A stretch of DNA of 64,000 nt from Epiperipatus broadwayi (Eukaryota > Onychophora > Udeonychophora > Euonychophora > Peripatidae). Below are positions 1 to 16,518 of the stretch, piece by piece (position 1 is the stretch's first letter; every line of letters starts with the position of its first letter). The stretch covers positions 55,431 to 119,430 of the forward strand of contig JAQFVV010007260.1 of the NCBI GenBank assembly GCA_028023455.1. The letters are read 5' to 3'. The position numbers and the translations under genes were made by a program. The notes beneath the pieces are model-generated. The model saw only the letters and a program-made list of their open reading frames with translations, searched no databases and was not told the DNA's origin.

Positions 1-881
<881 letters not shown>

Positions 882-1469
882 AGGGCAATTGAAAGAATAA
901 AATATTTCATTATTATAAACAGAAACTTTAATAAATTGTTATCTACTTGCCAAAAACATAAAAGTTATTTATAGGAGAGATTTTGATTACAATTTCTGCT
1001 GTGACACTAATAACAATAACTTATTTATTATTATTACTCTGTTTAATTGGGCAATTATGATCACGTTAGGGGATTTTTTTTTGCTTTACTGTATTGTTAA
1101 TAAATATTGGTTATAAAATTTTAATTGATATCAATAAACTAATTTAGAATGGAGAATTAAATCAAGGGATATTTATTAATATTTTGATGTTTAAGCATAT
1201 TTATTTTTCTAAAATAAATGAAAGTGAAAGCATCATTTAACTGATAGATTCAGAGCTAAATATTACTGCAAACAACTCATCCTATCACTTTGGATTCTAG
1301 AATGCTATAGGATATTCTTTAGCAATTAGCTATTTCATTACTTAAATTACTAATGGTTTAGTAATAATTTGCAATAGTTTACAATACTGGATATTACTGA
1401 CATACCATAAATCAAAAGTTATTTATTAAATTGGTATAAAATATTAATATTGTAACAATATATAAATAT
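882..1469. other. A/T-rich non-coding stretch
   Basis: Nothing recognisable is seen between the TAA tract and the start of the dispersed repeat. Confidence 0.5.
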
Positions 1470-3530
1470 GCCATTACATTAATTTAAAATAAAAACTTTA
1501 AGTTAGCAAATAAAAATAAATTTATTAAAAACTAAAAGCTAAAAATAATTAAAGAGTTGTTCAATATATATATTCACACAGATGCAAAACTTTAAAAATT
1601 ATTTCTTATTAAATAAAAAAAAAGGTATTTGAACGTACTTTTTAAAAAAAAAGTGTAAAAAAAAGATAAAATATTTTTGTAAATGGAAGTGATTGTTTTA
1701 TAAATCAATTAAAAAGCAAACTAGCCCTTGGGGCTCTTATATAATTAACAGGTCAGAGGAAAGATATAGATAAGAGAATAAAAAGAATTAGCTTGACCAA
1801 TGGAAGCACCAAGCCTCAGCTCAGACCCTAATGAAAATGATGCATTAGTGACATTTTGTTCATTGAATCCAGAGGATGATTATAAAAGGAAAAATATTGA
1901 AATTAAGAACAGTGCCAGACAGTTCCAGCTTGATTGCTTTTGAGAGGTGTGTTAAGATGCACATATCACCCTCTTTCTTTATTTTAAAAAAATTAATGAC
2001 TGTGATACCAGAATTGAACCAGCTAAGGCCACCTCCACAACATCAGACCAGTCTTCCGATGGGGACATCACAGGAATTGGCACCAAGAACCATGACTCTT
2101 CTACTGAAAGCTATTGAACTGAACAATTTTAAAATTTAAAAGTAATTAAGAACTTTCATCAAGATTTGACAAGTTTAATAAACAAGCTAATCTGACTTTT
2201 CCAAATCAATTATTGTTTATTTTTTTTTTACATTTAAGTTTGCTAGAATCATTTCCATTTTTTTTATTGATATTTATTGTAGAAATTATTAAATGCATTA
2301 AATTTAAGTTGGGCATAGATGCTTGCATAGATTCGTTCACATTTAATTGTGCTTTTGTTTTCATATATGATTAAAATATATAGACATTCAGTAAATAAAA
2401 TCTTACATTGACTATCTAATATGTATTTATTTGGATGTCTTTTTAGTTATTTGTGTCAATTCAGCATCTTCTGATGAATGTCATTGGGTTTCTAGTGAAA
2501 TCCCTTTGCAATTACATCAATGACTTTATATTTTGATCATTTTTGTTTATGTTGAAATGTTTTGAGCATGTAATTCATGTAGTCGATCTATACTCAACAT
2601 TAAACAACAAACTTTTATAAAATCCATCTGTGTGAATTTATATAAATGTTAAATTTAAGTCAGGTATGAATGGCTATATAGATTTGTAAAGTTATATTAA
2701 TTAATTAGGGGAGGAACATCTTAGATTATTTGTTTCGTAGTTAAATTAGGTCAGTGGATTGAATATATTTGTGTAATTAGTATCTGTAGTATGAGATCCG
2801 CTATGGGCAGGATTGATTTATATGCCACATAACCCCTTGTTGCCTATGGAAGGCATAGTAAGATGAAACGCAGTCCCTTCCTATGGAGTTTTATTTTTAT
2901 TGTTCTTCTTGCTGACAGATGTAGCATTCCTGTTTGATTGAGAGTCAATATCTTCTCTAACCATACTGTTCAGATGTGCATTCCTGACAGTATAGTATTT
3001 GGTGCTGTCATATTTTCATGCTACATTGAATACATCAATGTATCAGATGGATTGACGTCAGTTTGACTGTGAACTTTTGGCCTAAGGTTAAATAAGAGAT
3101 AGAGTATTTTCTTTTCAAATACAATCTATGTAGTTTATTCATACTCGACAATTTTAAAAAATATATAAAATTCATCTGTGTGGATGATTTAAAATTTTAA
3201 AATAATAATTTAAATTAAAAGTTAATATTAAAAAAATAATAAATGTTATTCCTCAAATTTAAAATGATTATATATGTACATTAATAAATGTTATTCATGT
3301 GTTAATTACTAGCAGTAGCTTTTATTTTTTATATATATATTTAAGATATAGATTAAACAAAGTTATATATTATTATCTCTGTGTGTCCACTGAGCTAGTG
3401 ACTTGGGCTAACGGTCTAAATATAAAATAAAGTGGGATCTTAACAGCATGTATCTTCCTACTTTATACATTTTCTAAATTCAAATACCTAGATGGCGCCC
3501 TTGTAGTGCATATTATGGTAAGACTTGTTA
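1470..3530 (+). mobile_element. Unclassified ~2-kb dispersed repeat, copy A
   Basis: This segment matches the reverse complement of 46860-48642 along nearly its whole length, with substitutions and small gaps. Shared landmarks are GCAAACTAGCCCTTGGGGCT (1717 region) against GCAAGCTGGCCCTTGAGGCA, ACGAAACAAATA on the opposite strand near 2735, and the right end around CCTAGATGGCGCCCTTGTA (3489-3507). Copy B interrupts a Penelope-like element, so the repeat is mobile. Inside it, sub-blocks containing AATTTAAGT followed by an ATAGATT motif recur near 2300 and 2650, so it has an internal degenerate duplication. A short frame at 1876-2139 (87 codons) matches no family I recognise and is not clearly kept open in copy B. 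Clear terminal inverted repeats or LTRs were not found. It may be a non-autonomous DNA transposon or a decayed LTR element; the class is unresolved. Confidence 0.65.
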
Positions 3531-6742
<3,212 letters not shown>

Positions 6743-7343
6743 GCTGTAACTGTAATTGCCTGTTTTATATTGCTGAAAAATCTAACAAGAAAAGAATTAG
6801 CGAAAGTGATTTGACACCATCATGTTGGCTTATGAATCCCATTCTGACATATAACTCACTAAAAATCTCCTAAATCTATAATAAATTATATAACATTAAT
6901 TTAACTTATACCATTTTAAAATCTTTCAGTGTTTAATGATAAAACCAACCAATTATTCCTGGACATATATTTATATTATAAATGATGTCTTCAGAAGCAT
7001 GGAAACTAATTGAAATCCTACCAAATATAATAATACTATTTTTATTTACATAATTTTATTAAAGTTTGGACATACATTTAATCATTTAAGAAAATCATCT
7101 TTTGTATCAATTTAATGTTAATAAACAAGTCAAGACTTTTAATCAAATTTGTTTTTAAACAATATTGCCTTCAAATAATCAACAATATATTATAAAATTA
7201 TACCTATTCTCAAGTCTATACTTTAATAATAATAATAAATGTTTATGTTCATTTTCTACTTTATTTTATGTGAAACTATTTATTCATTATTTATTAATCT
7301 ATATTTTATTCATGTATGGATTAACAATATATATATATATATA

Positions 7344-7356
7344 TAAATATTCTGAA

Positions 7357-7397
<41 letters not shown>

Positions 7398-7410
7398 TTC
7401 AGAATATTTA
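7344..7410. repeat. Short palindrome around an AT tract
   Basis: The left flank TAAATATTCTGAATGATAT and the right flank ATATCACTTCAGAATATTTA are reverse complements apart from one extra base, with an (AT)n core between them. The 67-bp segment would form a nearly perfect hairpin. A second short AT run precedes it at about 7328. Confidence 0.8.
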
Positions 7411-10023
7411 TTCTCAAAGCATCCCAAATTATAAATAAATGTTTAAAAAGAGATGCTTGTGATAATTTAGACTTTAATTAAAACAAGTTAAGTTATAATC
7501 ATTGTATATGTAAATTTGATTGAAATTATTAATTAAGACTTAATTGCCAAAAGCCCATTATATTTATTTTTTATAAGGATTTACATATTTTTTAATCTCT
7601 TGAAACTATAAAACACGAATTTTATATGTATATACAACTATAGCAAAATATATATGAAAACATAATTAGATAATATATTTTAGAACTACTAGAGCAATCT
7701 TATATAAATTATGATATGAAAATTTATGTCATAAAGGACAATATAAAATAAAAATTAATGACTAGCTGCTTGAACCATCACCTGTTATTATCAGATGCAT
7801 TTCCTTTAAAAATCTGCATTTGGTATTAAAATAGCAAGTTGCATTGCTAAAAGCTAAGTATAAAAGGGTCAAATGCATTGATCCTGTCAATTTATGCTTA
7901 TGATGATCATAGTTTAAATGCATTTGGAAGTTTGGGCATGATTATTTTAAAGGAGTTCTATTTATCCACCTTATTTCAAAATTTTGACAGTGAAGCATAC
8001 TTCATTAAACTCTTTGTCTAAGAAATTGCAAGATAATAAATTTATTCCATTGTAAGATACATTATTTTATCATTGCTCTACCAGAATTCACTGAGATGTC
8101 ATTTTCAACTTTAATGGACCAAATGGAAATATCTGGAGATTTGAAATATCCTACAAACTGTAGAGACAATTGACTTAGCATGAAGAAATGGTTGCCATGT
8201 CAAGCTTTTTTAATCACAGGATTTTGAATAAGGAATTCCTTTATACAGAACACTTTCAAAAGATATTTTCCAAAATTTAATAAAACTTAATATAGTATTT
8301 ATTTTTACTATCCATGCATATTTTTGTTTTGTTTTTTGTTTTTGAATTTTTAGAAACAATATGTTTTAATCATTTAAAACAATTTTAATATTACTTGTAT
8401 TGATATATCTATATGCACACACTATAATGCAAGAATGTATAAATTAGTAGACAGTTTTATGTTTTAGCTGGTGGGAACAAACTAAAGTATCTCACAGCTG
8501 TGTGTAATTTAAGTATTGTGAAATTGTAATATTCTTTTGTTTGTTTCATTCACCCAAATATTTTATTTTGAATTCTAGGAAAAAATTTCATTTTCAGGTA
8601 GCAACATTTATTTATAAAATTATTTGTAACAGCTTTATTAGTTGAATACTGTGAAATAATCAAAGCTATGTAAACTATTTGTTTATCAGTGATGTAAATA
8701 AGAATTGGATATTTTTCATTTTATAAGTTTGCAATAATTAATTTATATGTTCACTCATCCAACATTCATTTATAGTCACAATATTATTATTATTAATTCT
8801 CTGAGATGATTATTTATTTTTATTTTTAAGTATATTTGGGGTTAATAAAATATTTTTTAATTTAAAATGTACTTTTACTGCAGAACCTTATTTTTAATCA
8901 ACATTTATAAATAATTTACACATTTTATGAACAGTATTTTCATTCAATAAAGACTTAAGTAGAATTTTAAGAGAGTCTCAACACATATCTTCATACTACT
9001 AGTGATGGACACCTGAAGTTAAAAAATACTCATTTTATCCATCTCTACCATTAGAATAAATATTAATTTTAAATAATTATAATATAATTACATCTTTTTT
9101 ATAAAAAAATTGTGATATTCCTTGTGAGAATATTTGAGGAAAAATCAACTAGTCAATTCTAGACATGTTTCTACATAACTGAAATTTTCAGAACCCTGAA
9201 AATAGTTCAGACCTCACTAAACATAGAAATACATTTTCTATTTAAACTCAAGCACAACAATCATTTTAATAATAATTTAAGAAAAATATTAAAAGTTAAA
9301 TTGTTATTTAAAATTAGTATCAATTTATACAATTTTTAATTATGTGTTTACATATTTGAATATTAATTGGATAGTAAGATCATTTAAAATAAATGCTTTG
9401 TTTTTTTATTTTAGTAATCTCCATACTTCTTTATTTTTTTATATTCTTTATATAAATAAAGATACAATGTTTTGTTTTTATAGTAGAAGGTTTTGCTTAA
9501 ATTTCCACTAAAAGTTATACCATACTTAAATATTGAAATAGCCATCAAAATTAAATGTAAATGGAAATTGTGCTATATAAATAAAATTTAATTTTAAATA
9601 GACATGTTACCCATATAATTCAAATCCAATTTTACCTATCTCATTTGAATGCTTCCACATTCATGTTGAGTTGGATTCTTATCAAAAAATATTAGTCTTT
9701 TAATTTTTTTTTTCAACAACAGGATATTCATAAAAAAAGTTTTTTTTTTCTTTTATAATTCCACAAATCTAGTTCTTTTATTTATGTTTCCATAACCAAA
9801 CATATCCACAGAAAATTTACTCTTCAGTTATTTTTAATTTTAACATTAATATCTTTTCATGATAACTTTTAAAAATATTATTTGCTCTCATAAAAAAAAA
9901 AAACATTATCTACACTTACACAAAATTATTCATCTTTATTACAATGAAAACATATTGTGCATAATTACAAATAATCTGGATTTGATATATTTTCTTTAAT
10001 AAGTGTTTAATCTTGCCATTCTT

Positions 10024-10026
<3 letters not shown>
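7411..10026. other. A/T-rich non-coding stretch
   Basis: No coding frame above background, no motif-bearing ORF and no clear repeat copy was seen. Homopolymer runs are common. Confidence 0.5.

Positions 10027-10085
<59 letters not shown>
10027..10085. repeat. (TA)n microsatellite
   Basis: A pure TA tract of about 59 bp. Confidence 0.95.
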
Positions 10086-10087
<2 letters not shown>

Positions 10088-12189
10088 ATTTGCACAATAT
10101 TATTTTTCCACTTTATTTTACATGGAGTCTCAGTAGACTGGTATTTCTAATATGCTATTTGTATTCAGTATAAACCATTTTTCAAAGCAGTTATGGATTC
10201 ACTTCTTTGTATAATTTTACAAGGTCTGACATTATCTGAGTAATAAACTCATATCATTTCATTCATTTTTTTTTAGTTAAAATTAATAAGACTTCATTGA
10301 TATGTAGCCTTAATTTTCCATCAAGGAGATTTTTAGATCTTCAAATCTGAGTAAACACATAATGCCTCAGTTTATTATTTAACTACCCACAATAAATAAG
10401 AACCTAGTTTTGGGGGAGCATAATTATAAATATAAACTAGGTGGTAATTCACATACACATACACCCGTTTATTTAGCCATTGAGTGAAAACAGATTGTAG
10501 CCTTAAAATTCACAATGCCTCACTGATGAAATTCAAAAATTAAAAACATTGAATAAGGCCGCATTGAATAGGAATTTAATAAAGCTCTGCAATCTGGCAT
10601 CTACTGTACTAAAATTTACTTTAGACGGCATAAATATAAAGAACCATAATTTATTTTTGTCGGACATAGGTGTAAATATAAAATAATCCAAACTCTCCCA
10701 TAAAGTAGTGTCATTCAGTGCAAGCGTAAGGAATAGTGATCATGTACTGTTTAGTGGTTAAATATAAAATAGTTGTTCATTCACATCATTTGCACCCATT
10801 TATATAGTCATTAAGTAAATCAATTAATGTTTCAGTTAACAATTAATTATAATCTGAAAAGAAATAGTGTGGTGCTTTTCTAACAGTTTAAATGTATAGA
10901 TAAAAACTTGTAAATTTACTATATACTAAATGTAACCATTGAGTCAGGATCGGCAATTTTCCTGCTCAGATTCTTTAAGACCTCCGAAGAATCAAAAGCC
11001 TTCTTTGATTAATCGCAAACTACTTTCTACAGACACATTCATATATATATATATATATTACACGCAAATAAAAATGAAAAAACGAATGTATAAAAACGTA
11101 ATTTTCAAATTAACTATTTTTTTTTTGTTTTACAAAGCAAATTATTTAAAAATAAATAATAATATAAAAGAAAAACTAATTAGTTTATTTGTTAAAAATT
11201 GGGTGAATAGGTTTTCTTTTATCATTATTTAATAAATTTTGTAAAAGAAATGATTGCAAATTCAAGTTTGATTCTTTTATTTTCTTTAGTTCCAATCATT
11301 TTGTTTGGTAAAGTTAATTAAATTTTATAAAAAGGCACGATTCGTCCTCTTAATCCACTGAATGTAATGAAAAATACATTTCTAGTTACCAAACAAATGC
11401 ATTTACGGGTATTTCTTAACTTTTGTAATTTAAAATCTTATTTGGATCATTTTCTTTTCTAATTTAGTAATAATGTGTTCATGTTATTATTTTTCAGCGA
11501 TAAATTTAATAATAATATTTGTATTGTATAGGTTAATGGATGAAAATGATATACTTCAGCTGTTTTCCTAAGTCTTCCCTCCCACTGTTAAATATTAAAT
11601 AATAGTATTTATTACATTTGTCCTTAAACACACACACACATACTATATATACTACAGAAAGAAAAAATTAAATGACACAATATATATATATATATTGTAA
11701 CGGTAAAAAAAGTAGAGCTGCTTTAACCTAACCTAGAGATGCAGATAAAGGAGGTTCGAACCTGACCTACTCCTCTAGATTGCTACTAAGCGACTTACTC
11801 CCCAAACCTCACTAGAATTTAATCTTAATGTATGCCCGGTGGTCAGGGAGAGAAGAGACCACGAAAAGGAATTTTTACATATATAATGATCAGATGTACA
11901 TATGTATGTTACAAAAGAAAACAATACTAAGTGGTTTTATTTATAGTGAATGAAAGATAACACAAACTTTTATTATTTACATTAAAAGAATTCATACAAT
12001 GTTTTATTAATAGTGTCACAGGCTATTTTCACTGCAACTGGATAGACATATTTGAAAGATCCATTGATCGTAATGATAAGAACAGACAAAATTTTACATT
12101 ATCATTTCTTTCTTTTAAATATTCCAGTCAATGAAAGTGTTACATAAAAGAAATCAAGAAGAGAGAGAGATGATTCATTAACTCTGTGG
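10086..12189. other. Non-coding stretch before the RTE element
   Basis: Mostly A/T-rich. Around 10440-10950 phrases of the type CACCC.TTTAT.TAG.CATT recur loosely, suggesting an old degenerate repeat. A small island of higher GC lies at about 11700-11870 and contains GGTTCGAACC; it was tested as a tRNA and rejected. The 5' end of the RTE element probably lies just upstream of 12190 but cannot be fixed. Confidence 0.4.
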
Positions 12190-15018
12190 TTGGAGAAGAT
12201 AGAAATAAATAGGGGGTCAAACTCAACTAAACACTTTGGACGATTGGAAGAAATAGAAGAAGAACTGTCTTATATTAAATGGGACATTATTGGACTTTGT
12301 GAAGTTAGAAGAAAAGGAGAAGAAACAATTGATTTAAAAGGTGGACATATACTCTATTATCAAGGCACACATATTGGAAATACAAGTGGAGTAGGATTCA
12401 TTCTAAATAAAAAGTGGAAGAACAATATTGTGGAGATTGATGGTGTATCGGACAGAGTGGCAAGATTAGTTATACAACTTAATAGCAGATACCAAATGCA
12501 GATAATTCAGATTTATGCCCCAACAAGTTCTCATAGTGATGAAGTAGTAGAAGATTTTTATATGGATGTACAAAAGGCTTTTGATCAGAGTAAACAACAT
12601 TTTAAAATTGTTATGGGAGACTTTATTGCTAGAATTGGTAGACAAATGAAAGATGAAATTGCTGTAGGTAATTTTGATTATGGTAATAGAAATGAGAAAG
12701 GACATAGACTTGTGGAGTTTGCAGAAAAAGAAAAACTTTATATTATGAATTCATTTTTTGAGAAAAATGTTAAAAGGAAATGGACATGGAAGCATCCAAA
12801 TGAAGGTACAGCAGAATTGGATTATATTTTGACTAACAGAAAATACATATTTCAAGATTGTAATGTTCTTAATAAATTTAACACAGGAAGTTATCATCGA
12901 TTAGTAAGGTGTAAGTTAAGTGTTAATGTAAAACTAGAGAGACAAAAATTATTAAGGAAAACAATATTTACAGTACATATTCCTAATCTTCAGAAACATT
13001 CTAATAAAGTTAAATTAGAACTTACAAATAGGTTTTAAGTGTTAGGAGATTTTGAACATGATTCAGATTTGAATGAAATTAATATGAAAATAACTGATAC
13101 ACTTTTAAAAACTGCAACAAACATAGCTGGTACAAAAAAGCAGCAATTGACTAATAAAATTTCTACTGAGACTAGAGAATTTATGAAGAAAAGAATGAAT
13201 ATGAAGATATACAAAAATGATGTATTAAAAAGAATTGAATATCTCGAATTTTGTAAAATGGTATGGAAAAGAGTTGAAAATGATATAAGAAAGTATAACT
13301 GTGAAATAGCAAGGAAAGCTGTAGAAGAAAATAAAAGTCTCAAAAATGTTAAACAAAATTTTGGTATTGGTAGGAAATTTCTATCTGCAATAAAATAAAA
13401 AAAAGATGGAATTATTACTAAAAAAAGAGATGACATCATGAAATTGGTAGAAGATTTTTATCAAGAATTATATAGTAATAAAGAACAAGTACCTCCTATA
13501 ACTATTACATCTTCCGAATTGCCCAGAATTTTAAATGAAGAAGTGAGACATGCAATTAAGTGTATGAAGAAAGGAAAGGCTCCAGGAAATGATGGAATTA
13601 TAATTGATATATTAAAAGAAGCAGGTGAAGAATTAGAAACAATTTTAGCAAAGTTATATACCAAATGTCTAAATGATAAAGATGTACCGGAAGATTGGAA
13701 GAATGCAGTAATAATATTAATATTTAAAAATAGTGATAAAGAAGATATTAGAAATTACAGACCTAGCAGCCTTTTATCAGTTTTATATAAAATTTTTACC
13801 AAGATAATTACAACTCGTCTACAGAGAACTTTGGATTTCCACCAACCAAGAGAACAAGCTGGATTTAAAAGTGGTTTTAGTACAATAGATCATATCCAAG
13901 TATTGAGAGAAGTCATAGAAAGGACAAACAAATATGAGTTGTCATTATGTTTTGGATTTGTAGATTATGAAAAGGCATTCGATTCTATACACATTTCTTC
14001 AGTGATTAAAGCATTGGATCATCAAGGTATAGATCCAGGATATTGTCATATTTTAAGGAATATTTATAAAAATGCAACAGCAACAATTAGATTACATAAT
14101 GATACTGAAAAAATCAACATTGAGAAAGGTGTAAGACAAGGTGACTCCATATCTCCAAAACTCTTTACAGCAGTTCTGCAATAAGTATTTTGTGGATTAA
14201 AATGGGAAACTAAAGGAGTGAAAGTAAATGTAGAATATTTAAGTCATTTACATTTCGCAGATGATGTAGTCGTTTTTGCAAATAATGCTTCAGAGCTGCA
14301 GGAAATGTTGCAGGAGTTAGCAGATGAAAGTAGAAAAGTAGGACTAAAGATAAATGTTAAAAAGACTAAAGTAATGTTTAATTGATTTGCTCAAAATATC
14401 AAAATAAAGATTGATTATGAAGAATTAAAAGAAGTTAACAGTTACAAATACCTTGCTCAGATTATTAATACAGATGGAAACATAATGGAGGAAATTAATC
14501 ATAGAATTAAATTTGGTTGGAGTGCTTTTGGTAGAAATAACTTGATACTAAAAGGAAATATGCCTATGTGTTTGAAAAGGATGGTTTTTAACAAATGTGT
14601 TTTACCAGTTCTTACTTATGGATCTGAGACTTGGACACTTAATAGAAGAGCAATACAGAGACTCCAGATCACTCAAAGGAGTATGGAGAGATGTATGTTG
14701 GGAGTAACAAGAAGAGATCAAAAACGCAATGTATGGGTAAGACAACAAACAGGTGCTACTGACCTTATTGAAAAAATTAAAAGATTGAAATGGAGTTGGG
14801 CTGGACATATTGCTAGAAGAGATGATAATAGATGGACAATTGAAATTTTAAACTGGATTCCAAGAGATTGTAAAAGACCCAGAAAGAGACCACATGTGAG
14901 ATGGATGGATGAAATAAGAAAATATGCAGGGGTGTTGTGGAAAAGAGAAGCTAAAGATCGGAGAAGATGGATTAAACTTGGAGAGACCTTCATCCTGAAG
15001 TGGATTGATAATGGTTGA
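12190..15018 (+). pseudogene. RTE-clade LINE polyprotein (endonuclease + reverse transcriptase), four in-frame stops
   Basis: This is the ORF of an RTE-type non-LTR retrotransposon: an APE-like endonuclease nicks the target and the RT copies element RNA there. About 943 codons stay in one frame, interrupted only by stops at 13036, 13396, 14182 and 14383, with no frameshift. The APE domain covers residues 1-240: GLCEVR at 35-40 keeps the catalytic Glu and IYAPTS is at 108-113. GDFIA (143-147) lacks the usual Asn of GDFNA, and SYHRLV (234-239) has Tyr in place of the Asp of SDHRLV. RT motifs follow in order: KGKAPGNDGI (~13570), FVDYEKAFDS (~13957), GVRQGDSISP (~14128) and FADD (14254-14265), so the RT catalytic aspartates are intact. 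The C-terminal region carries LTYGSETW and WAGHIARR as in other RTE proteins. Length is close to the family norm of about 1000 residues. The true start may lie slightly upstream. The element is inactive; the clade call is firm. Confidence 0.92.
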
Positions 15019-15039
15019 TGATGATGATGATGATGATGA
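15016..15039 (+). repeat. (TGA)n 3' tail of the RTE element
   Basis: The terminal TGA stop of the RTE frame is itself the first unit of a run of about eight TGA/GAT repeats. Very short 3' UTRs ending in a microsatellite are typical of RTE LINEs, so this marks the 3' end of the insertion. Confidence 0.85.
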
Positions 15040-15951
15040 ATTGAAACATTTCAATGATATTTTGAGAAAGATTTCCTAATAAATATAAATATATAAGACC
15101 ATGCACACAGGCAATAGCATATAGTGAGCTGTGAGGCTTGAGACATAACAGTTACCAAGAGGTTAACCCAAGACCGAAAAGCTCTCTGTCTGTAAACTAG
15201 GTTAGAGAGAAAAATGGAATCTGTTCGCTAAATGCATGACCCGGATTCAGGATCGGAGTTTTTGTTGCTTATGTCCAGTTACGTACATTTACGGAACTGA
15301 GATCAACATGAGATCCTGAACAATTTATTTATTTTTCAGAAGGTCCAAATGTAGGTTTGTTAACCTAAGCAAACTTGGCAAAAGAAGCACTGTAATTTAT
15401 GCTGAGTGGCCCAGTAGATTACCCGAGGCATGATACCATATAAATACGGTCAACGACCTTTAAATTTAAAAAAGAAACTTTCTGCAAAATATATATCTTA
15501 GGAAAGCGCAACTATCACTGAAAATCCACAGAAAAATAGTAACTTCACCTTTATAAAATTTGAATTAATAAAAAGAACAAGTGGGCGGATATTTTATTTA
15601 TTTAGTTGAAATTTAACCCATTCACCACTAAGCCAATGCTATTTAATAATTTTTTAATACATATTGTCAAAATGTACTTTCTCTTAGTACTAAAATATAA
15701 ATGTGAACGGTTTATTTCACACTCTTTAAAATATAACTTTAACTTTGTAACCCTTCATTGACTAAAATATAATGGCATTTGATAAGGATCTTTCTTATAT
15801 ATATATACAAAAAAAACTAAGTTAAAATTTGGAAAGTTTTATAATAGCATATATAGCTATTTAAATCTTGATTTTAAATTAGAGTTTTGCACTTTCTATG
15901 ATTTGCTTCCTTTTCTTTCTAAATAAATAGTTATATAAAGTAAATAACTTA
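15040..15951. other. Non-coding stretch, GC-richer at 15090-15480
   Basis: Base composition between about 15090 and 15480 is clearly less A/T-rich than its surroundings, but no open frame or known repeat was recognised. It could be an old insertion or a piece of transcribed non-coding DNA. The remainder is plain A/T-rich sequence. Confidence 0.4.
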
Positions 15952-16034
15952 ATTACGGGAGTATAATGGCGGAAAGTTAAAGGAAGCATTTTTCAATTAA
16001 ATTAATAAGAATTACCTCCGCCATTATATGTAAT
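15952..16034. repeat. Small inverted repeat with 12-bp perfect core
   Basis: TATAATGGCGGA at 15962-15973 is the exact reverse complement of TCCGCCATTATA at 16017-16028. The arms extend imperfectly to ATTAC at 15952 and GTAAT at 16034. The roughly 43-base loop is A/T-rich. It could be a tiny MITE or a structured transcript; no further copy was seen in the window. Confidence 0.7.
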
Positions 16035-16227
16035 AACTCTACCACCCATTAAAGTATTTAAAGAAAAAAGAAAGCAATTAATGAAATATAATTTCACAAG
16101 ACTCGAATACATAGATTTAAGAATATATATATATATAGAAAAGCATAAATATATATATATATATATATATATAGAAAAGCATAAATATACATTGAATTTG
16201 CAAATTACAAAGATATTTTAATAATTT

Positions 16228-16518
16228 ATGGGAACATTACCAGTAACTAGATGGGTGGGTCAAAATGAGTTCATTGGATGTTTCCCCGCAGGTCTTCTCG
16301 GTTTTTCAAATTTGTTTTTCTATGTTTTTGAGGGCAGATTTTCATGGATACAGGGCAGATACTTTTGTTCTCTGGCTGGCTTACATGATTACGACTCCTG
16401 CATCAGGAACAGCTCAGGAGAGCAAAGGCAAAGAAGTTACCCCTGCATTTTTGCAGAGCAACACATTTCTGGATTCTTTTATTTATATGCTGAAAGAATA
16501 GAGTGCAGCTTGAAGTAA
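16228..16518 (+). CDS. Unrecognised ORF, possible exon
   Basis: A 96-codon frame in a patch distinctly richer in G/C than its surroundings (about 16220-16660). A second plus-strand frame (16265-16501, 78 codons) overlaps it, so the reading frame is uncertain. A plausible 3' splice site (TTTCCCCGCAG, ending at 16291) precedes the patch's core, and a consensus-like 5' splice site (GAA followed by GTAAGT, about 16514) closes it. The 16228 frame stays open up to that donor. Neither product matches a family I know: the first is aromatic-rich, the second contains FVLWLAYM and a polar tail. It could be a genuine internal exon, a piece of an unrecognised repeat, or chance. The reason to list it is composition plus splice-like borders. 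Confidence 0.2.
   Translation: MGTLPVTRWVGQNEFIGCFPAGLLGFSNLFFYVFEGRFSWIQGRYFCSLAGLHDYDSCIRNSSGEQRQRSYPCIFAEQHISGFFYLYAERIECSLK

Noticed and set aside
11740-11830. tRNA or tRNA-derived SINE around GGTTCGAACC
   Set aside because: The B-box-like word is a simple palindrome; on neither strand could T-arm, anticodon arm and acceptor stem be formed at normal spacing.
14602-15054. Several minus-strand frames opposite the RTE C-terminal region
   Set aside because: They are antisense shadows of the RTE coding frame; serine-rich ends come from the GAT tail.
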